Source: Hemerocallis citrina
Lineage: Eukaryota; Streptophyta; Magnoliopsida; Asparagales; Asphodelaceae
NCBI GenBank assembly: GCA_017893485.1
Contig: CM030368.1
Coordinates: 174,188,004 to 174,252,003, forward strand
Direction: 5' to 3'
Length of the DNA: 64,000 nt
The notes beneath the pieces were generated by a model. The model was not told where the DNA came from. It worked only from the letters and a program-made list of their open reading frames with translations, and made no database searches. Of this stretch, positions 10,330 through 21,928 are shown one piece after another (the stretch's first letter is position 1; each line of letters opens with the position of its first letter). The position numbers and the translations under genes were made by a program.

Positions 10330-10914
10330 TGTTGCAGCTGATTTTGGTGTAGGAGCAAACAGATGAATTTGTAGATTCTTGGAGAAAACAATAAAGCAAA
10401 CCTGTTGACCTGTTGACCTTCACCAATGTGTTGACTTGGTCTCTTGCCGCTGCTGCGAACCTGCAAAAAGTGCGAAACACCGGGATGGATCCCGGCGACG
10501 CACCCTCCGACGCTCTTATCAGTAATCTGAATAAATAAGAAAGAGCTTTAACTGGAAAAAAGATTCATTACCTTGTTATGGTGGGGGGAGAGGGTATCTA
10601 ATAGTAGCCTTGGGGATTCGTTTCGAGATAAGAACATATCTCTACTTCCTGGTGTGAATGAATAGAAGCGGTTAAGATCACTTCTTAGGGATAATTATGA
10701 ATCTGAATTCTTCTTTATCCTTCTGAACTGGTTTGTAACGGGTTGGGACCCGCACCCAGTAAGACATATTCGTTTATGGGTTATTAAGCTTTGAAGAAAT
10801 ACCCAATTCCCATTTCAGACCCGTTTGTAGGTGAAATTACCGTTTTACCCCTAAGCATTAAGATTCGTGTCCGATTCGAACGGTCCCGATTTAATCCCAC
10901 TTTTAGCCATATCA
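10330..10914 (-). repeat. 3' LTR of the gypsy element
   Basis: 585 bp, TGTTGC...CATATCA on the + strand. It matches the LTR at 17795-18376 throughout with scattered substitutions. Next to its inner edge, 10915-10928 reads as a purine tract on the minus strand (ggagtgggggctcg), the expected polypurine tract. Confidence 0.93.
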
Positions 10915-12697
10915 CGAGCCCCCACTCCTGGAGACTGAGTTTAACAGCCTTTGAGGAGTAGTTTGTTGTTCAAATGGCGTACGAGATTTTATCGGAGTTC
11001 TCGGGGGAGTTGGATCTAGCTCAGGGTATAACAGTGTTATTCTGAGCTTGTAAAATACTCAAAATTATTCTCAGAATTTCAGGATTTTTTGTGATTTTTC
11101 CAGATTTTTCTGAATTTTTCTCGAATTTTTTATTTAATTTTCGAATTAAATAATTAATTATCGAAAAATTTAATTAATTATTCCAATTTAATAATAATTA
11201 TTTTCAGAATTTAAAAATTATTTCCTGAATTAATAAATATTTTTAGAATTTTAAATTAATTTTTCCGATTTTTAAATATTTTTTCGGTTTTTTTAAATAA
11301 TTAATTCGATTATTTAAATAAATAAATAAATACCTAGTAAAGTGGCGTGATCGTGTACGTTGATCACCATCAAGCGAGCGCGCATCGGGAGGAGGCTATT
11401 TTTTCTCCAATGTGAGCTCCGGTGCCAAGAACTCTCGGCAAGAGTTGCCGAAGTCCACGTCGGCACCAGGTAGCAAAGTCAACAGCTGCAGTTGACTTTT
11501 TTTTTCCTTCTGCTGCTACTCTTTTCTCTTCTGCTCCATCCCATCTTCGACTCCTTCTTTCCCCTTCAACTTAGTCCTCGCTTTTGCACCCGTATTCCAC
11601 TGCCAACTGAACTCGCTCGATGACGACGATGGGCAAGGCGAGGGGCTCGGCGAACGACCGAGCTCGACATGGCGAGAAGTTGGAGCTTCGACAGTGAGGT
11701 GGAGCTCGGCGGGAAGTGGCGAGGGATTCGAAGCTTGTCGAAGCTTTGACGAGGAAGAGGGGGGAGCGTCTGGAGCTTGATAATGGCGTTCGATTCGACG
11801 CTCAGTGAAGAAGGAGAGGAGAGCTCGCGGAGCTCGTTCGAGGGAGCTCGACGATGATGGCGATGCTCGACGAAGAAGAGCTCCTCGATGGCATGGCGAG
11901 CAGGAGATGGGGCATTCTTGGCGAGGAGACGGTCGGCGAACGATCGAGCTCAACGTCGTTGGAGATGGACACAGTGGAGGGGTTCGACACAGGAGCTCGG
12001 CGAACGGGGTGAGCTCGCGAATGAGGAGCTTTGGCATGGAGGTGGTGCTCGTGAAGCTCAAGCTCAGTGATGGGTTCGGCGAGATCATGGCGGAGTTCGT
12101 TGAACGTGGAGCTCGGGGGGAACTCGACGCCGGAGATCGTCGGAGCTCGACGAATACTGAAGTTGGAGCTTTTTTCTCGTTTGAGCTCCGGTGCCACGAA
12201 CGCTCAACGATCACTACCGACCTTCACGGTCCGACTCCGACGTGAAGGTGTCGGCGACGACTGTGTGGAGTACGAGCTTCGGCCATGGGAGTTTCGACGA
12301 AGCGGGAACGCAATGGAGAGGAGCTTGAAGCTTGTAAGCTCGGCATTGCAGCGAGGAGGAGAGCGGCGAACAAAAATGAGCTCGTGCTCGGCCATGGGGT
12401 CTTGGCGCTCAGACCAGTTTTGGAGGTGTGAAGCTTCAGGTGTGGCAAGTCGAGGTCGGCGACGGAGGAGGGGAGCTCGACGTTGGAGGAACAAGAGTGG
12501 AGCTCGGCGAGCAAGGCAAGGAGGTCGGCGCTCGACAATGGAGGTAAGCTCGACAGTAGAGCGCGGGGAAGAAGAGGCTGCATTTGATGGGTCTGTTTTT
12601 CATTTTTGGTGCCAAATCCGTTGGAGAAGAAGGGGAGGAGAGAGAAAGGGTTTGGGTTTGGATCCCCATCAGGTTCAGACCCAACCCTGTAGCCCCC

Positions 12698-12735
<38 letters not shown>

Positions 12736-12789
12736 TATTGATCCGATCCGAGCCATAGATCGTATTTGAGCATGAATTTCGAGTTAAAA
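10915..12789. other. gypsy 3' region: AT-rich spacer and degenerate GAGCTCG-rich block
   Basis: 10915-11340 is AT-rich (aattttt, aattatt motifs). 11340-12790 is GC-rich and built from short degenerate motifs such as gagctcg, ggcgag and tcgacg. It opens frames of 130-230 codons on both strands at once, with Ser/Arg/Pro-rich low-complexity translations. This overlap on opposite strands is what a stop-poor short repeat gives, and no family is recognisable, so I do not call genes here. Confidence 0.6.
12698..12736. repeat. (TTA)n microsatellite
   Basis: About 12 TTA/ATT triplets in a row. It produces artefactual Ile, Leu or Asn homopolymers in the reading frames that cross it. Confidence 0.93.
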
Positions 12790-12799
12790 AATTTCTCTC

Positions 12800-13440
12800 A
12801 TTTGAGCTCCGGTGGCAAGAACGCACGGATTGCATTTCCGAACCAGGAGAGGGCTTCGGCAACTTGACACGTGGCAGTCAACAGTTGACCATTGACTCAA
12901 TCAACATTGATCGTTGACTTTTTTAAAAAAAATTTCTCTCATTACATGATTTTCCGAACCAGGAGAGGGCTTCGACAACTTGACACGTGGTAGTCAACGT
13001 TCACCATTGACTTTTTGATAAATTTTTCTCTCATTACATAATCGGTGGCAAGAACACTCGGATTGCATTTCCGAAGCAGGAGAGGGCTTCAGCAACTTGA
13101 CACGTGGCAGTCAACGGTTGACCGTTGACTCAGTCAACGTTGACCGTGGACTTTTTAAATAAATTTTTCTCTCATTACATGATCGGTGATAAGAACGCTC
13201 GGATTGCATTTCCGAACCAGGAGAGGGCTTCAGCAACTTGACACGTGGCAGTCAACGGTTGACCGTTGACTCAGTCAACGTTGACCGTTGACTTTTTTGA
13301 TAAATTTTTCTCCCATTACATGATCGGTGGCAAGAACGCTCGGATTGCATTTCCGAACCAGGAGAGGGCTTCGGCGACTTGACACGTGACGGTCAATGGC
13401 TGACCGTTGACTCGGTCAACGTTGACCGTTGACTTTCTCT
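12800..13440. repeat. tandem array A (~140 bp) with dense TTGAC motifs
   Basis: Copies start near 12809, 12930 (shortened), 13041, 13181 and 13321. Each carries 'attgcatttccgaaccagg', 'cttgacacgtggcagtcaac' and a cluster of TTGAC/GTCAA in both orientations (ggttgaccgttgactcagtc). TTGAC is the core of the WRKY-bound W-box, and CACGTG occurs once per copy as a G-box core. Confidence 0.9.
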
Positions 13441-13489
13441 TTTTGCTCTAATCACCACCGTTGATCTTGATTTGAGTGCGGCTATTGAG

Positions 13490-13760
13490 GCATATTTTTT
13501 CTCTAATTTGAGCTTCGGTGGCAAGAACGCTCGGGGAGGCGTGCCGAAGTCCAAGTGAGATGTTTTTCTCACGTTTGAGTGTTGGTGGCAAGAACGCTCG
13601 GCGAGGCATGCCGAAGTCCAAGTGAGATATTTTTCTCACGTTTGAGCGTCGGTGGCAAGAATGCTCGGCGAGGCATGCCGAAGTCCAAGTGAGATGTTTT
13701 TCTCACGTTTGAGCATCGGTTCCAAGAACGCTCGGCGAAGTGTGCCGAAGTCTAAAGAGA
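13490..13760. repeat. tandem array B (~68 bp)
   Basis: Four copies of a unit containing 'ggtggcaagaacgctcgg' and 'tgccgaagtccaagtgagat', starting near 13512, 13580, 13649 and 13717. The unit shares 'ggtggcaagaacgctcgg' with array A, so B probably derives from A by re-amplification. Confidence 0.9.
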
Positions 13761-13984
13761 TGTTCTTCTCGATGTTCCCAGTGCTACGAAGGTCGGATCG
13801 GGGCATATGACCCCTTGTTTCGAAGCTATTTCGAAGATCTAAAAGTTCTCTTCAGAGATGAGTTGGAGAATCCTCCTTCCTCAAGGTCAAGATAGTCTTG
13901 CAACATCTTCGTCTTCGTAAAGTTGAGAAGAGCTTTGCATGGCTCAAGGGGAAGTTCGTTCTTGGAGGACAAGTTTGAGGAGCA

Positions 13985-15061
13985 CCTCTCGAGGAGAGTT
14001 TTAGCTCCGAACTTGTTGAGAAAAGGTCCGCTCTAGGAGTGAGCGAAGCGAAGAGCTTGGCTCTAGGAGAGAGCTATTTGGGAGACCAATTTGAGGAGCA
14101 ACTCTAGGAGAGAGTTGTGCTCCGAACTCGTTGAGAAGATGTCCGCTTTGGAGGTGAGCGGAGCAAAGAGCTTGGCTCTGGGAGAGAGCCATTTGGGAGA
14201 CATGTTTGAGGAGCAACTCTATGAGAGAGTTGTAAGCTCCGAACTCGTTGAGAAGAGGTCCGCTTTGGAGGTAAGCAGAGCGAAGAGCTTGGCTCTAGGA
14301 GAGAGCCATGTGGGAGACAAGTTTGAGGAGCAACTCTAGGAGAGGGTTGTGAGCTCCAAACTCGTTGAGAAGAGGTCCACTTTGGAGATGAGCGGAGCGA
14401 AGAGCTTGGTTCTAGGAGAGAGCCATCTGGGAGACAAGTTTGAGGAGCAACTCTAGGAGAGAGTTGTGAGCTCCGAACTCGTTGAGAAGAGGTCCGCTTT
14501 GGAGGTGAGCAGAGCGAAGAGCTTGGCTCTAGGAGGGAGCCATTTGGGGGACAAGTTTGAGGAGCAACTCTAGGAGAGAGTTTTGAGCTCCGAACTCGTT
14601 GAGAAGAGGTCCGCTTTGGAGGTAAGCGGAGCGAAGAGCTTGGCTCTAGGAGAGAGCCATTTGGGAGACAAGTTTGAGGAGAAACTCTAGGACAGGGTTG
14701 TGAGCTCCGAAGTCGTTGAGAAGAGGTCCGCTTTGGAGGTGAGCAGAGTGAAGAGCTTGGCTCTAGAAGAGAGCCATTTGGGAAAAATGTTTGAGGAGCA
14801 ACTCTAGGAGAGAGTTTTGAGCTCCGAACTCGTTGAGAAGATGTCCGCTTTGGAGGTGAGCGGAGCGAAGAGCTTGGCTCTAGGAGAGAGCCATTTGGGA
14901 GACAAGTTTGAGGAGAAACTCTAGGAGAGGGTTGTGAGCTCCGAAGTCATTGAGAAGAGGTCCGCTTTGGAGGTGAGCGGAGCAAAGAGCTTGGATCTAG
15001 GAGAGAGCCATTTGGGGGACAAGTTTGAGGAGCAACTCTAAGAGAGAGTTGTAAGCACCGA
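13985..15061. repeat. tandem array C (~117 bp, nine copies)
   Basis: The unit contains 'gagctccgaactcgttgaga', 'ggtccgctttggaggtgagc', 'gagcttggctctaggagaga' and 'aagtttgaggagcaactct'. Copies start near 13998, 14110, 14223, 14340, 14457, 14574, 14690, 14808 and 14924, with a partial one at 15040. The unit length is a multiple of 3 in some copies, so short frames open across copies; these are not genes. Confidence 0.94.
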
Positions 15062-15660
15062 ACTTGTTGTTTAAGTGAGAGAATCAACGGTTGTGGGAGC
15101 AGTTTCGAATGACGAACCACTTCTTACCCGCTTATTAGCGAGTAATTTGAAGCGGAATCGAGCCAAGTTGGACTCCGAACTCGTTGTTCAAGAGAGATTC
15201 AATGGTTGTATGATCAATTCCGAATGGCGAACCACTTCTTACCTGCTTATGAGCGAGTAATTTGAAGTGGAATCAAACCAAGTGTTGGACTCTGAACTCG
15301 TCGTTTAAGAGAGATTCATTGGTTGTGGAAGCAATTCCGAATGGTGAACCACTTTTTCCTCGCTTATGAGCGAGTAATTTGAAGCGGAATCGAGCCAAGT
15401 ATTGGACTCCGAACTCGTCGTTTAAGAGTGATTCAACGGTTGTGGGAGCAGTTCCGAATGGCGAACCACTTCTTACTCGCTTATGAGCAAGTAGTCGAAG
15501 CGGAGTCGAGCCAAGTGTTGGACTCCAAACTCGTTGTTAGAGGGGGGTTAACGAGTTGTAGGAGAAATTCCGAATGGTGAGCTGTCCTACCCTTGCTTGT
15601 TTGCAAGCGGCTAAAGCAACGTCGAACCAAGTGTTGGACTCCAAACTCATTTTTTGAGCT
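15062..15660. repeat. tandem array D (~117 bp, five copies)
   Basis: The unit contains 'gagattcaacggttgtggga', 'cgaatggcgaaccacttctt', 'cgcttatgagcgagtaattt' and 'ggactccgaactcgt'. Copies start near 15062, 15180, 15297, 15414 and 15532, the last diverged. It shares 'ccgaactcgttg' and unit length with array C, which suggests common origin. Confidence 0.92.
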
Positions 15661-15829
15661 TAGTAAGTTATGGGAGCAGCCATGTAGGAGAAGCTGGACT
15701 CTGAACTTACCATTTAGCGAGTCGTGACTCGAAGAGATAGGGATGAAGCAAGAGAAATAATTTTCAATGAAAAAATGTAAAGTTTTATTGAGATAAACTA
15801 AGTGGCGGCTTCAATAGGTCGAGCCATTA

Positions 15830-17724
15830 TTACATGCTATTGGCCGGGTTACAAGCATCGGCCTTATTGAAAATCAAGATCCTACTTCTACGATAAGGTG
15901 AAGATCTCTTGGGAGGAGCTGGGTTCTCCCTCCATTGGACCTCCTTGAATGAGGTGGAAGACGACCCCAGGTTCTGAGTCTTGAAGCTTAGCGGGCCTCT
16001 CTGTTCGTTTGTAGGCTCCTCAGGGGGGAAGCTCGGCCCCATCTTTTTGGACGAACGTAGTCAGGTGTCCCCGCTATATGAGTTCTTCGATTTCCTCCTT
16101 GAGAGCCCGACAATCATCCGTGTCGTGGCCGTGGTCCCTGTGAAAGCGGCACCACTTATCCTTGTTCCTCTTCTTGCCAGGGGTATTCATTCTAGGGGGA
16201 GCGCGGAGTAGCCCTTCCCTGTCCACCTCCATAAAAACTTCTGATATATTAGCAATGAGGGAGGTGAACTTCTCAAAATGAGGAATCGGGCGGCGCTGGC
16301 CATTGCCGTCCTTCTGGGATTTTTGGGACCCCTCTTCGCCCGTATTATTTCGTTTGTTCCCGGAAGATGATTCTTCAAGAGTAGGGGGTTAGAGCCTCTT
16401 CCACTCATATATACTTCTCTACCCTAAGTAGGAATTCTGAGAAGTCCCAAGGAGGCTTCTTGGCAAGTGACGCCTTGAGGCGAGCGTTGGTGACGTTGCG
16501 CTCGAATGCGGCAGAGGCTACTAATTGGTTGAGGGAGGGAATGGACCGGGCTTCGGCGATGAAGCGTCGAACGTAATCCCTTAGGCGTTCACCCTTTTCT
16601 TGGTTGAGGGTCACCAGGGATACACTTGTTTTCTCGGCCCGGCGGCTACTCACAAAATGAGTAAGGAAGAGCCATTCGAAATGATAGAATGAGAAGATGG
16701 AGGCCGGGGCGAGTCAAGAGTACCATTCTCTCGTAGGCCCCTTCAGCGTGCCAGGGAAGATCTTGCAGAGGAGTGCGTCTGAAGCGTGGTGGATCATCAT
16801 GAGAGTTTTGAAACTCTCTATGTGATTCATGGGGTCTGACTCCCCGGTATACGACTCGAAGTAAGGCGGCTTGAAGTTTTCTGGGACGGGGGCCTCCATG
16901 ATGGTACGGGAGAATGGAGGTCTGCTCGGGCGAAGGTTTATCGCCCGTTTCTCTTCTTCCCTGTCAATTCGGCCGAGGTGCCTCTCCATCTCGTGGAGAT
17001 GGCCGTAGACTGAGTCTTCTTTTTGATCATATCTTGCCGAGCCCCGGAACTCATCTTCGTACGAGGGTGGACTGGGGCTGCGGCGATGGTAGCTTGGAGA
17101 TGGACGAGGATTGGGAGTGTGAAGGCGGTGGCTCCTAGATGGACCATGAGTAGGTGGCCTCTGGTCGTTATTTGGAGCGATATTGAAGGCCCGTAAGACT
17201 GCCGCTTGGAAGTCTTGAAGCTTCGCCCTTGTGACTGGTGCCTCTCCAGCTTGGCGGTCCCTATGTGTGGCTCGGCTTACTGGAGAATGAGTTCTCCGCC
17301 GATGACGCTGAGGGGACTCTCTTCGCCTCTTCGTGGGATGGGATCTTCTGGTCCTCAGTCGGCGGGGGGTCCGGACTCTTGAGGCCCCTGGGTGCTCAGG
17401 TTGATGGACTCCCACAAGTGCTGGCCATCCATTCAGGCGAGTTCGGAGGTCGACCCCCTTTTGGCAGTCGGCAATCACTTGACAAAGATCCCGCTCGGGA
17501 GGGCTTCGAGAAGCCATAGATTCAACTGAAGGATTGGAACCCGCGACATGGTCATGAGGAGGATGTTGCTTCGGACGACTCTGACGGGAGCCCCCCTGGG
17601 CTGTCCCTCGAGACCCTGGAGGGGCATGTTGAGAAGGAGCACCTTGAGTTGGAGGAGGGAGAGGAGGAAGAGAAGTGGTTGTTCGGCTGGAGACCGCTGC
17701 CTTCCCCTTATGTTTTGGATGCAT
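15830..17724 (-). pseudogene. gypsy gag polyprotein, Tat type, broken
   Basis: The frame opens at the ATG at 17724, just inside the primer site, with a Pro/Arg/Ser-rich N-terminus. It then reads the retrotransposon gag core: PVPENFKPPYFESYTGESDP, HIESFKTLMM, FPGTLKGPTREWYS. A TGA at 16714-16716 (probably a former CGA) stops it; the same frame continues to about 16405 (LVTLNQEKGERLRDYVRRF, FSEFLLRVEKYI). After further stops the frame MEVDREGLLRAPPRM leads to WCRFHRDHGHDTDDC at 16109-16157. This C-x2-H...H-x4-C type motif is typical of Tat-lineage gag, followed by LKEEIEELI. Gag would form the virus-like particle core. No protease or pol follows; tandem arrays begin at about 15660, so pol has been lost rather than merely mutated. 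Confidence 0.85.
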
Positions 17725-17773
17725 GGCTTGAAACTAGTCTCGTTGATGAAGTTAGGTCGGGTTGCTTCTTCGT

Positions 17774-17791
17774 TTCCCGCAGACGGCGCCA
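17774..17791 (-). other. primer binding site complementary to tRNA-Asp
   Basis: On the minus strand the sequence next to the 5' LTR reads TGGCGCCGTCTGCGGGAA. Its first nine bases match the complement of the plant tRNA-Asp 3' end, the primer typical of Tat/Athila gypsy elements. It is three bases from the LTR edge at 17795. Confidence 0.8.
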
Positions 17792-17794
17792 ATC

Positions 17795-18376
17795 TGTTGC
17801 TGCTGATTTTGGTGTGGGAACAAACAGATGAATTTGTGGATTCTTGTAGAAAATAATAAAGAAACCTGTTGACCTGTTGACCTTCACCAATGTGTTGACT
17901 TGGTATCTTGCCGCTACTGCGAACCTGCAAAAAGTGCGAAACACCAGGATGGATCTCGGCAACGCACCCTCTGACCTCTTATCAGTAATCTGAATGATTA
18001 AGAAAGAGCTTTAACTGGAAAAAGATTCATTACCTTGTTATGGTGGGAGGAGAGGGGTTTTTATAGTCACCTTAGGGATCCGTTTCGAGATAAAAACATA
18101 TCTCTACTTCCCGGTGTGAATGGATAGAAGCGGTTAAGATCACTTCTTAGGGATAATTATGAATCTGAATTCTTCTTTATCCTTCTGAACTGGTTTGTAA
18201 CGGGTTGGGATCCGTACCCAGTAAGACAGATCTGTTTATGGGTTATTGGGCTTTGAAGAAAGACCCAGATCCCATTTCAGACCCATTTGTAGGTGAAATT
18301 ACCGTTTTACCCCTAAGCTTTAAGATTCGTGTCCAATTCAAACAGTCCCGATTTAATCTCATTTTTAGCCATATCA
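17795..18376 (-). repeat. 5' LTR of the gypsy element
   Basis: 582 bp with TG...CA ends, collinear with the LTR at 10330-10914. It is followed by the GCTAT target duplication at 18377-18381. Confidence 0.93.
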
Positions 18377-18724
18377 GCTATATTATTTATTATTATTTAT
18401 TCTAGATAAATTCCTGATATGGGACTATTAAATCCACATCTCCCCTCAAACCCCATAGCATACACACAGCAACTTGAAGACCATGGGCCCCCTGTATGCC
18501 ACATCACACACGAGACACACCGCTGTCTCATCTCACCTCGAGTGGGCCCCAGCTTCGCTGACATCATCTGACGCCAGCCTTCTCAAACCACACAGCACAC
18601 ACATGCTGTGTTCTCATATCGTGGGCCCCCCTTCTCATACATAATTACCGATATGCCATTCACCCCTTATATATATATAATATATATATTATTACCTTTT
18701 TTTCAGAAATTACGAGCTGTTACA

Positions 18725-19249
18725 TGATCAATCGTGATCGTCAACTCACTCTAGTTGATCGATCGTTTCTTGTGCTTCTACATCCAGATTGTCAACTCAC
18801 TCCGGTTGATTGATCGTTTCTTGTGCTTCTACATCCAGATCGTCAACTCACTCTGGTTGATAGATCGTGAGTTTGAGAGGGGGTGTTATCAGCATACAGT
18901 TCTCAGTTCAAGGATAAGATCCCATCATCTACTATGTCTCAAGTCAGCGGTGAGATCCCATCAGTCTATTTCTCAGTTAAGGGGTGAGATCCCATCATCG
19001 ACTATATCTCAAGTCAGGGGTGAGATCCCATCACAGATCGGAATATGGAGATCCCGCCACTGTTCGGGGTGAAATCTCAACAGTGCGTCACCACTATTTC
19101 CTTCCGCAACACTCTACTTCTCAGTTCCGTCACATGCGCCATCAAGCACCGTCACTGCACGCGGCACCACAGTTTGTCGTTCCTTCCACATGAACATTGT
19201 CAGTATTCCAAACTCTTGTTGTTTGAACCAACTTGAGTTTGAGATGTGA
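18725..19249 (+). repeat. right interior of the outer element, with short tandem repeats
   Basis: 18725-18880 holds three copies of a ~68-bp unit (tgatcgatcgtttcttgtgc, ttctacatccagattgtcaa). 18912-19040 holds four copies of 'ggtgagatcccatca' spaced by 'tctcaagtcag'-type sequence. The same first unit occurs once at about 5400-5486 on the far side of the TRIM, confirming that the two halves were continuous. No credible coding region. Confidence 0.8.
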
Positions 19250-19410
19250 TGTTAGATATTATAATAGATTAGATATTGGTTTAGTCCCATATTGGTTATG
19301 TATCAGTTTAGTATTTCCTTCTCTCCTATATATAGGAGCCAATTGTATTCAGTTTATTCAATAATAAAAATCAATCAATAAAGAATTATTCTCATCCAAT
19401 AATCTTAACA
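19250..19410 (+). repeat. right LTR of the outer element
   Basis: 161 bp, TGTTAGATAT...CTTAACA, with TATA-like 'tatatata' and AATAAA motifs. ATTAT follows, matching the duplication before 4349. Confidence 0.88.
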
Positions 19411-19594
19411 ATTATGGTCAATCATCAGTAAGTAAAGTACCAAACTCTTCCCCCAACTTAAGCTAGAAACTAGAAAAGGATTAGGAGTTTGAAATATGAA
19501 CTTAGGCCCCAGCTTGAATAGACTTCATTGTCTCCCTTCCCCCATAGAAGTTAAACCAAACATTATAGTACTCATTTGATATGTAGTAATTTAA

Positions 19595-20962
<1,368 letters not shown>

Positions 20963-21091
20963 TAAATATCAGTTAGTCTGATGACTTTTATATTCAGATT
21001 TAGTATATTGGGTATATATTGGAGATATTTAGTAAACAACCCAAGTTTAAAATCACCCACATGAAATCACTATCTAATACATTAAGGAAAC

Positions 21092-21145
21092 TCTAATATA
21101 CTTTTTGTGAGGTAGGTTAATCCTACCTTTTGCCAGTCAAAAAAA
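21092..21145 (+). mobile_element. 54-bp severely truncated LINE 3' end
   Basis: A short insert (gaggtaggttaatcctacct, ending in about 8 A) is flanked by a perfect 16-bp direct repeat, aatacattaaggaaac, at 21076-21091 and 21146-21161. A poly-A tail plus a long target duplication is the signature of target-primed reverse transcription that stopped almost immediately. Confidence 0.8.
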
Positions 21146-21161
21146 AATACATTAAGGAAAC

Positions 21162-21704
21162 ATATTTAAGTATTAAAGATTAATCATATATTAAATTATA
21201 GCAAGTAAATTTATCTATGAAAAGAATGCTTATATTTGTTTGATAAGCAATTAGTTCACTTTAATTAGTGTGTATTAGGATGTTATATATGTTAATGCTG
21301 ACGCGGAAATATTCTCAAATAAATACTAGGGTCAAGAATTGCTTTAAATATCACCCAAAATCCCTATATATCGGCCATTCTATTGAGTTCCACTCCAATA
21401 TCAGCGATATGTTCTCAAAATCAGAAAAAGATTGAAAAATTCAAATCGGTAACGCCCAAGTCCCAACCCTTTAAACCACTATAATAAATTATATATGGGC
21501 CATATCATCCGATATTTAAATCAGGAAGGGATCTATATAGTAATCTCAGCTTCCGAATGTTTGTGTTTAGCATATTAATTTTTAGGATTTTTAAGGAATA
21601 AAAATTACCACGTACTTTCTTATGAAGGGGGATCTGGTTCCTAACACTGAGAACGAATTTCTGAATTACTTTCTATCGGGTATTGCAAATGGCAATAATA
21701 GGCA
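21162..21704. other. AT-rich spacer, no gene
   Basis: Nothing coding is visible. A ~40-bp block near 21621 (gaagggggatctggttccta) recurs inside the LINE 5' region near 21763 (gaagggagatctagttctta). 21692-21704 (gcaataataggca) is the left copy of the LINE target duplication. Confidence 0.5.
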
Positions 21705-21928
21705 TTTTTTCTTCTCTACCTCTCCTTTTTTTAAGTCAAGAAACCCTCTCCATTTGATGCTACGAAGGGAGATCTAGTTCTTAACACTAAGACTGAATTG
21801 AACAATAGAAGAAGCTCCTACCTACCCCAACTTCCTCTCCTTGACTGACTCTCTTCTCCGACCTCATCCCACCAGAGCTTTTCTCTTCTTTTCGTTCTCT
21901 AACCTTTCTTCCTCTTCCCTGAGCCTTC

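Larger units (their letters stand above)
10330..18376 (-). mobile_element. gag-only Ty3/gypsy element of Tat type, inserted in the TRIM LTR
   Basis: Two full LTRs (10330-10914 and 17795-18376) with TG...CA ends flank the element. GCTAT occurs immediately outside both (10325-10329 and 18377-18381), a perfect target duplication. On the minus strand the order is 5' LTR, Asp-type primer site, gag pseudogene, about 4.8 kb of tandem arrays, purine tract, 3' LTR. No protease, reverse transcriptase, RNase H or integrase can be seen, so it cannot move on its own. Plant Tat-lineage elements (Retand/Ogre group) are known for long tandem-repeat-rich 3' regions, and the gag zinc-binding motif is of their type. 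The element is 8,047 bp. Confidence 0.93.
5487..18724 (-). mobile_element. TRIM element on the minus strand (second level of the nest)
   Basis: The right LTR (10191-10329 plus 18382-18724, split by the gypsy element) begins TGTAACGCCC and ends GTTACA on the + strand. The left LTR (5487-6290) matches its last ~340 bp, but its first ~140 bp are missing. Next to the right LTR at 10177-10188 is GCTCTGATACCA, the reverse complement of the tRNA-iMet primer site, so the element reads right to left. The internal part (6291-6347 plus 10123-10190) is only about 120 bp and has no coding capacity. Its motifs ('gaaatcagcgtcct', 'gtgtcgaaagtcggctctg') recur in reverse orientation in the complete TRIM at 58503-59806, so both are one family. 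The left boundary is approximate. Confidence 0.82.
4349..19410 (+). mobile_element. outer LTR retroelement (TRIM-like, non-autonomous) carrying the whole nest
   Basis: The LTRs at 4349-~4508 and 19250-19410 match over about 150 bp (TTAGATATTAT..., 'cctatatataggagccaatt', polyadenylation-type AATAAA, 'ctcatccaata'). The sequence just outside is ATTAT on both sides (4344-4348 and 19411-19415), a perfect 5-bp target duplication that proves the two ends belong together. Removing the nested insertions leaves about 1.8 kb without gag or pol, so this is a small non-autonomous LTR element, probably copia-like from its short LTR and the purine-containing tract (gagtttgagatgtga) before the right LTR. 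The left LTR has lost the canonical TG (TA instead), consistent with decay. Confidence 0.88.

Noticed and set aside
11516..12756. Long overlapping ORFs (up to 232 codons) on both strands
   Set aside because: They come from a GC-rich, stop-poor degenerate repeat inside the gypsy 3' region, are low-complexity, and overlap on opposite strands.
13985..15660. Regular ~117-bp repeats that could suggest a CRISPR-like array
   Set aside because: The whole unit is conserved with no unique spacers, and the sequence is plant nuclear DNA; these are retroelement tandem arrays.
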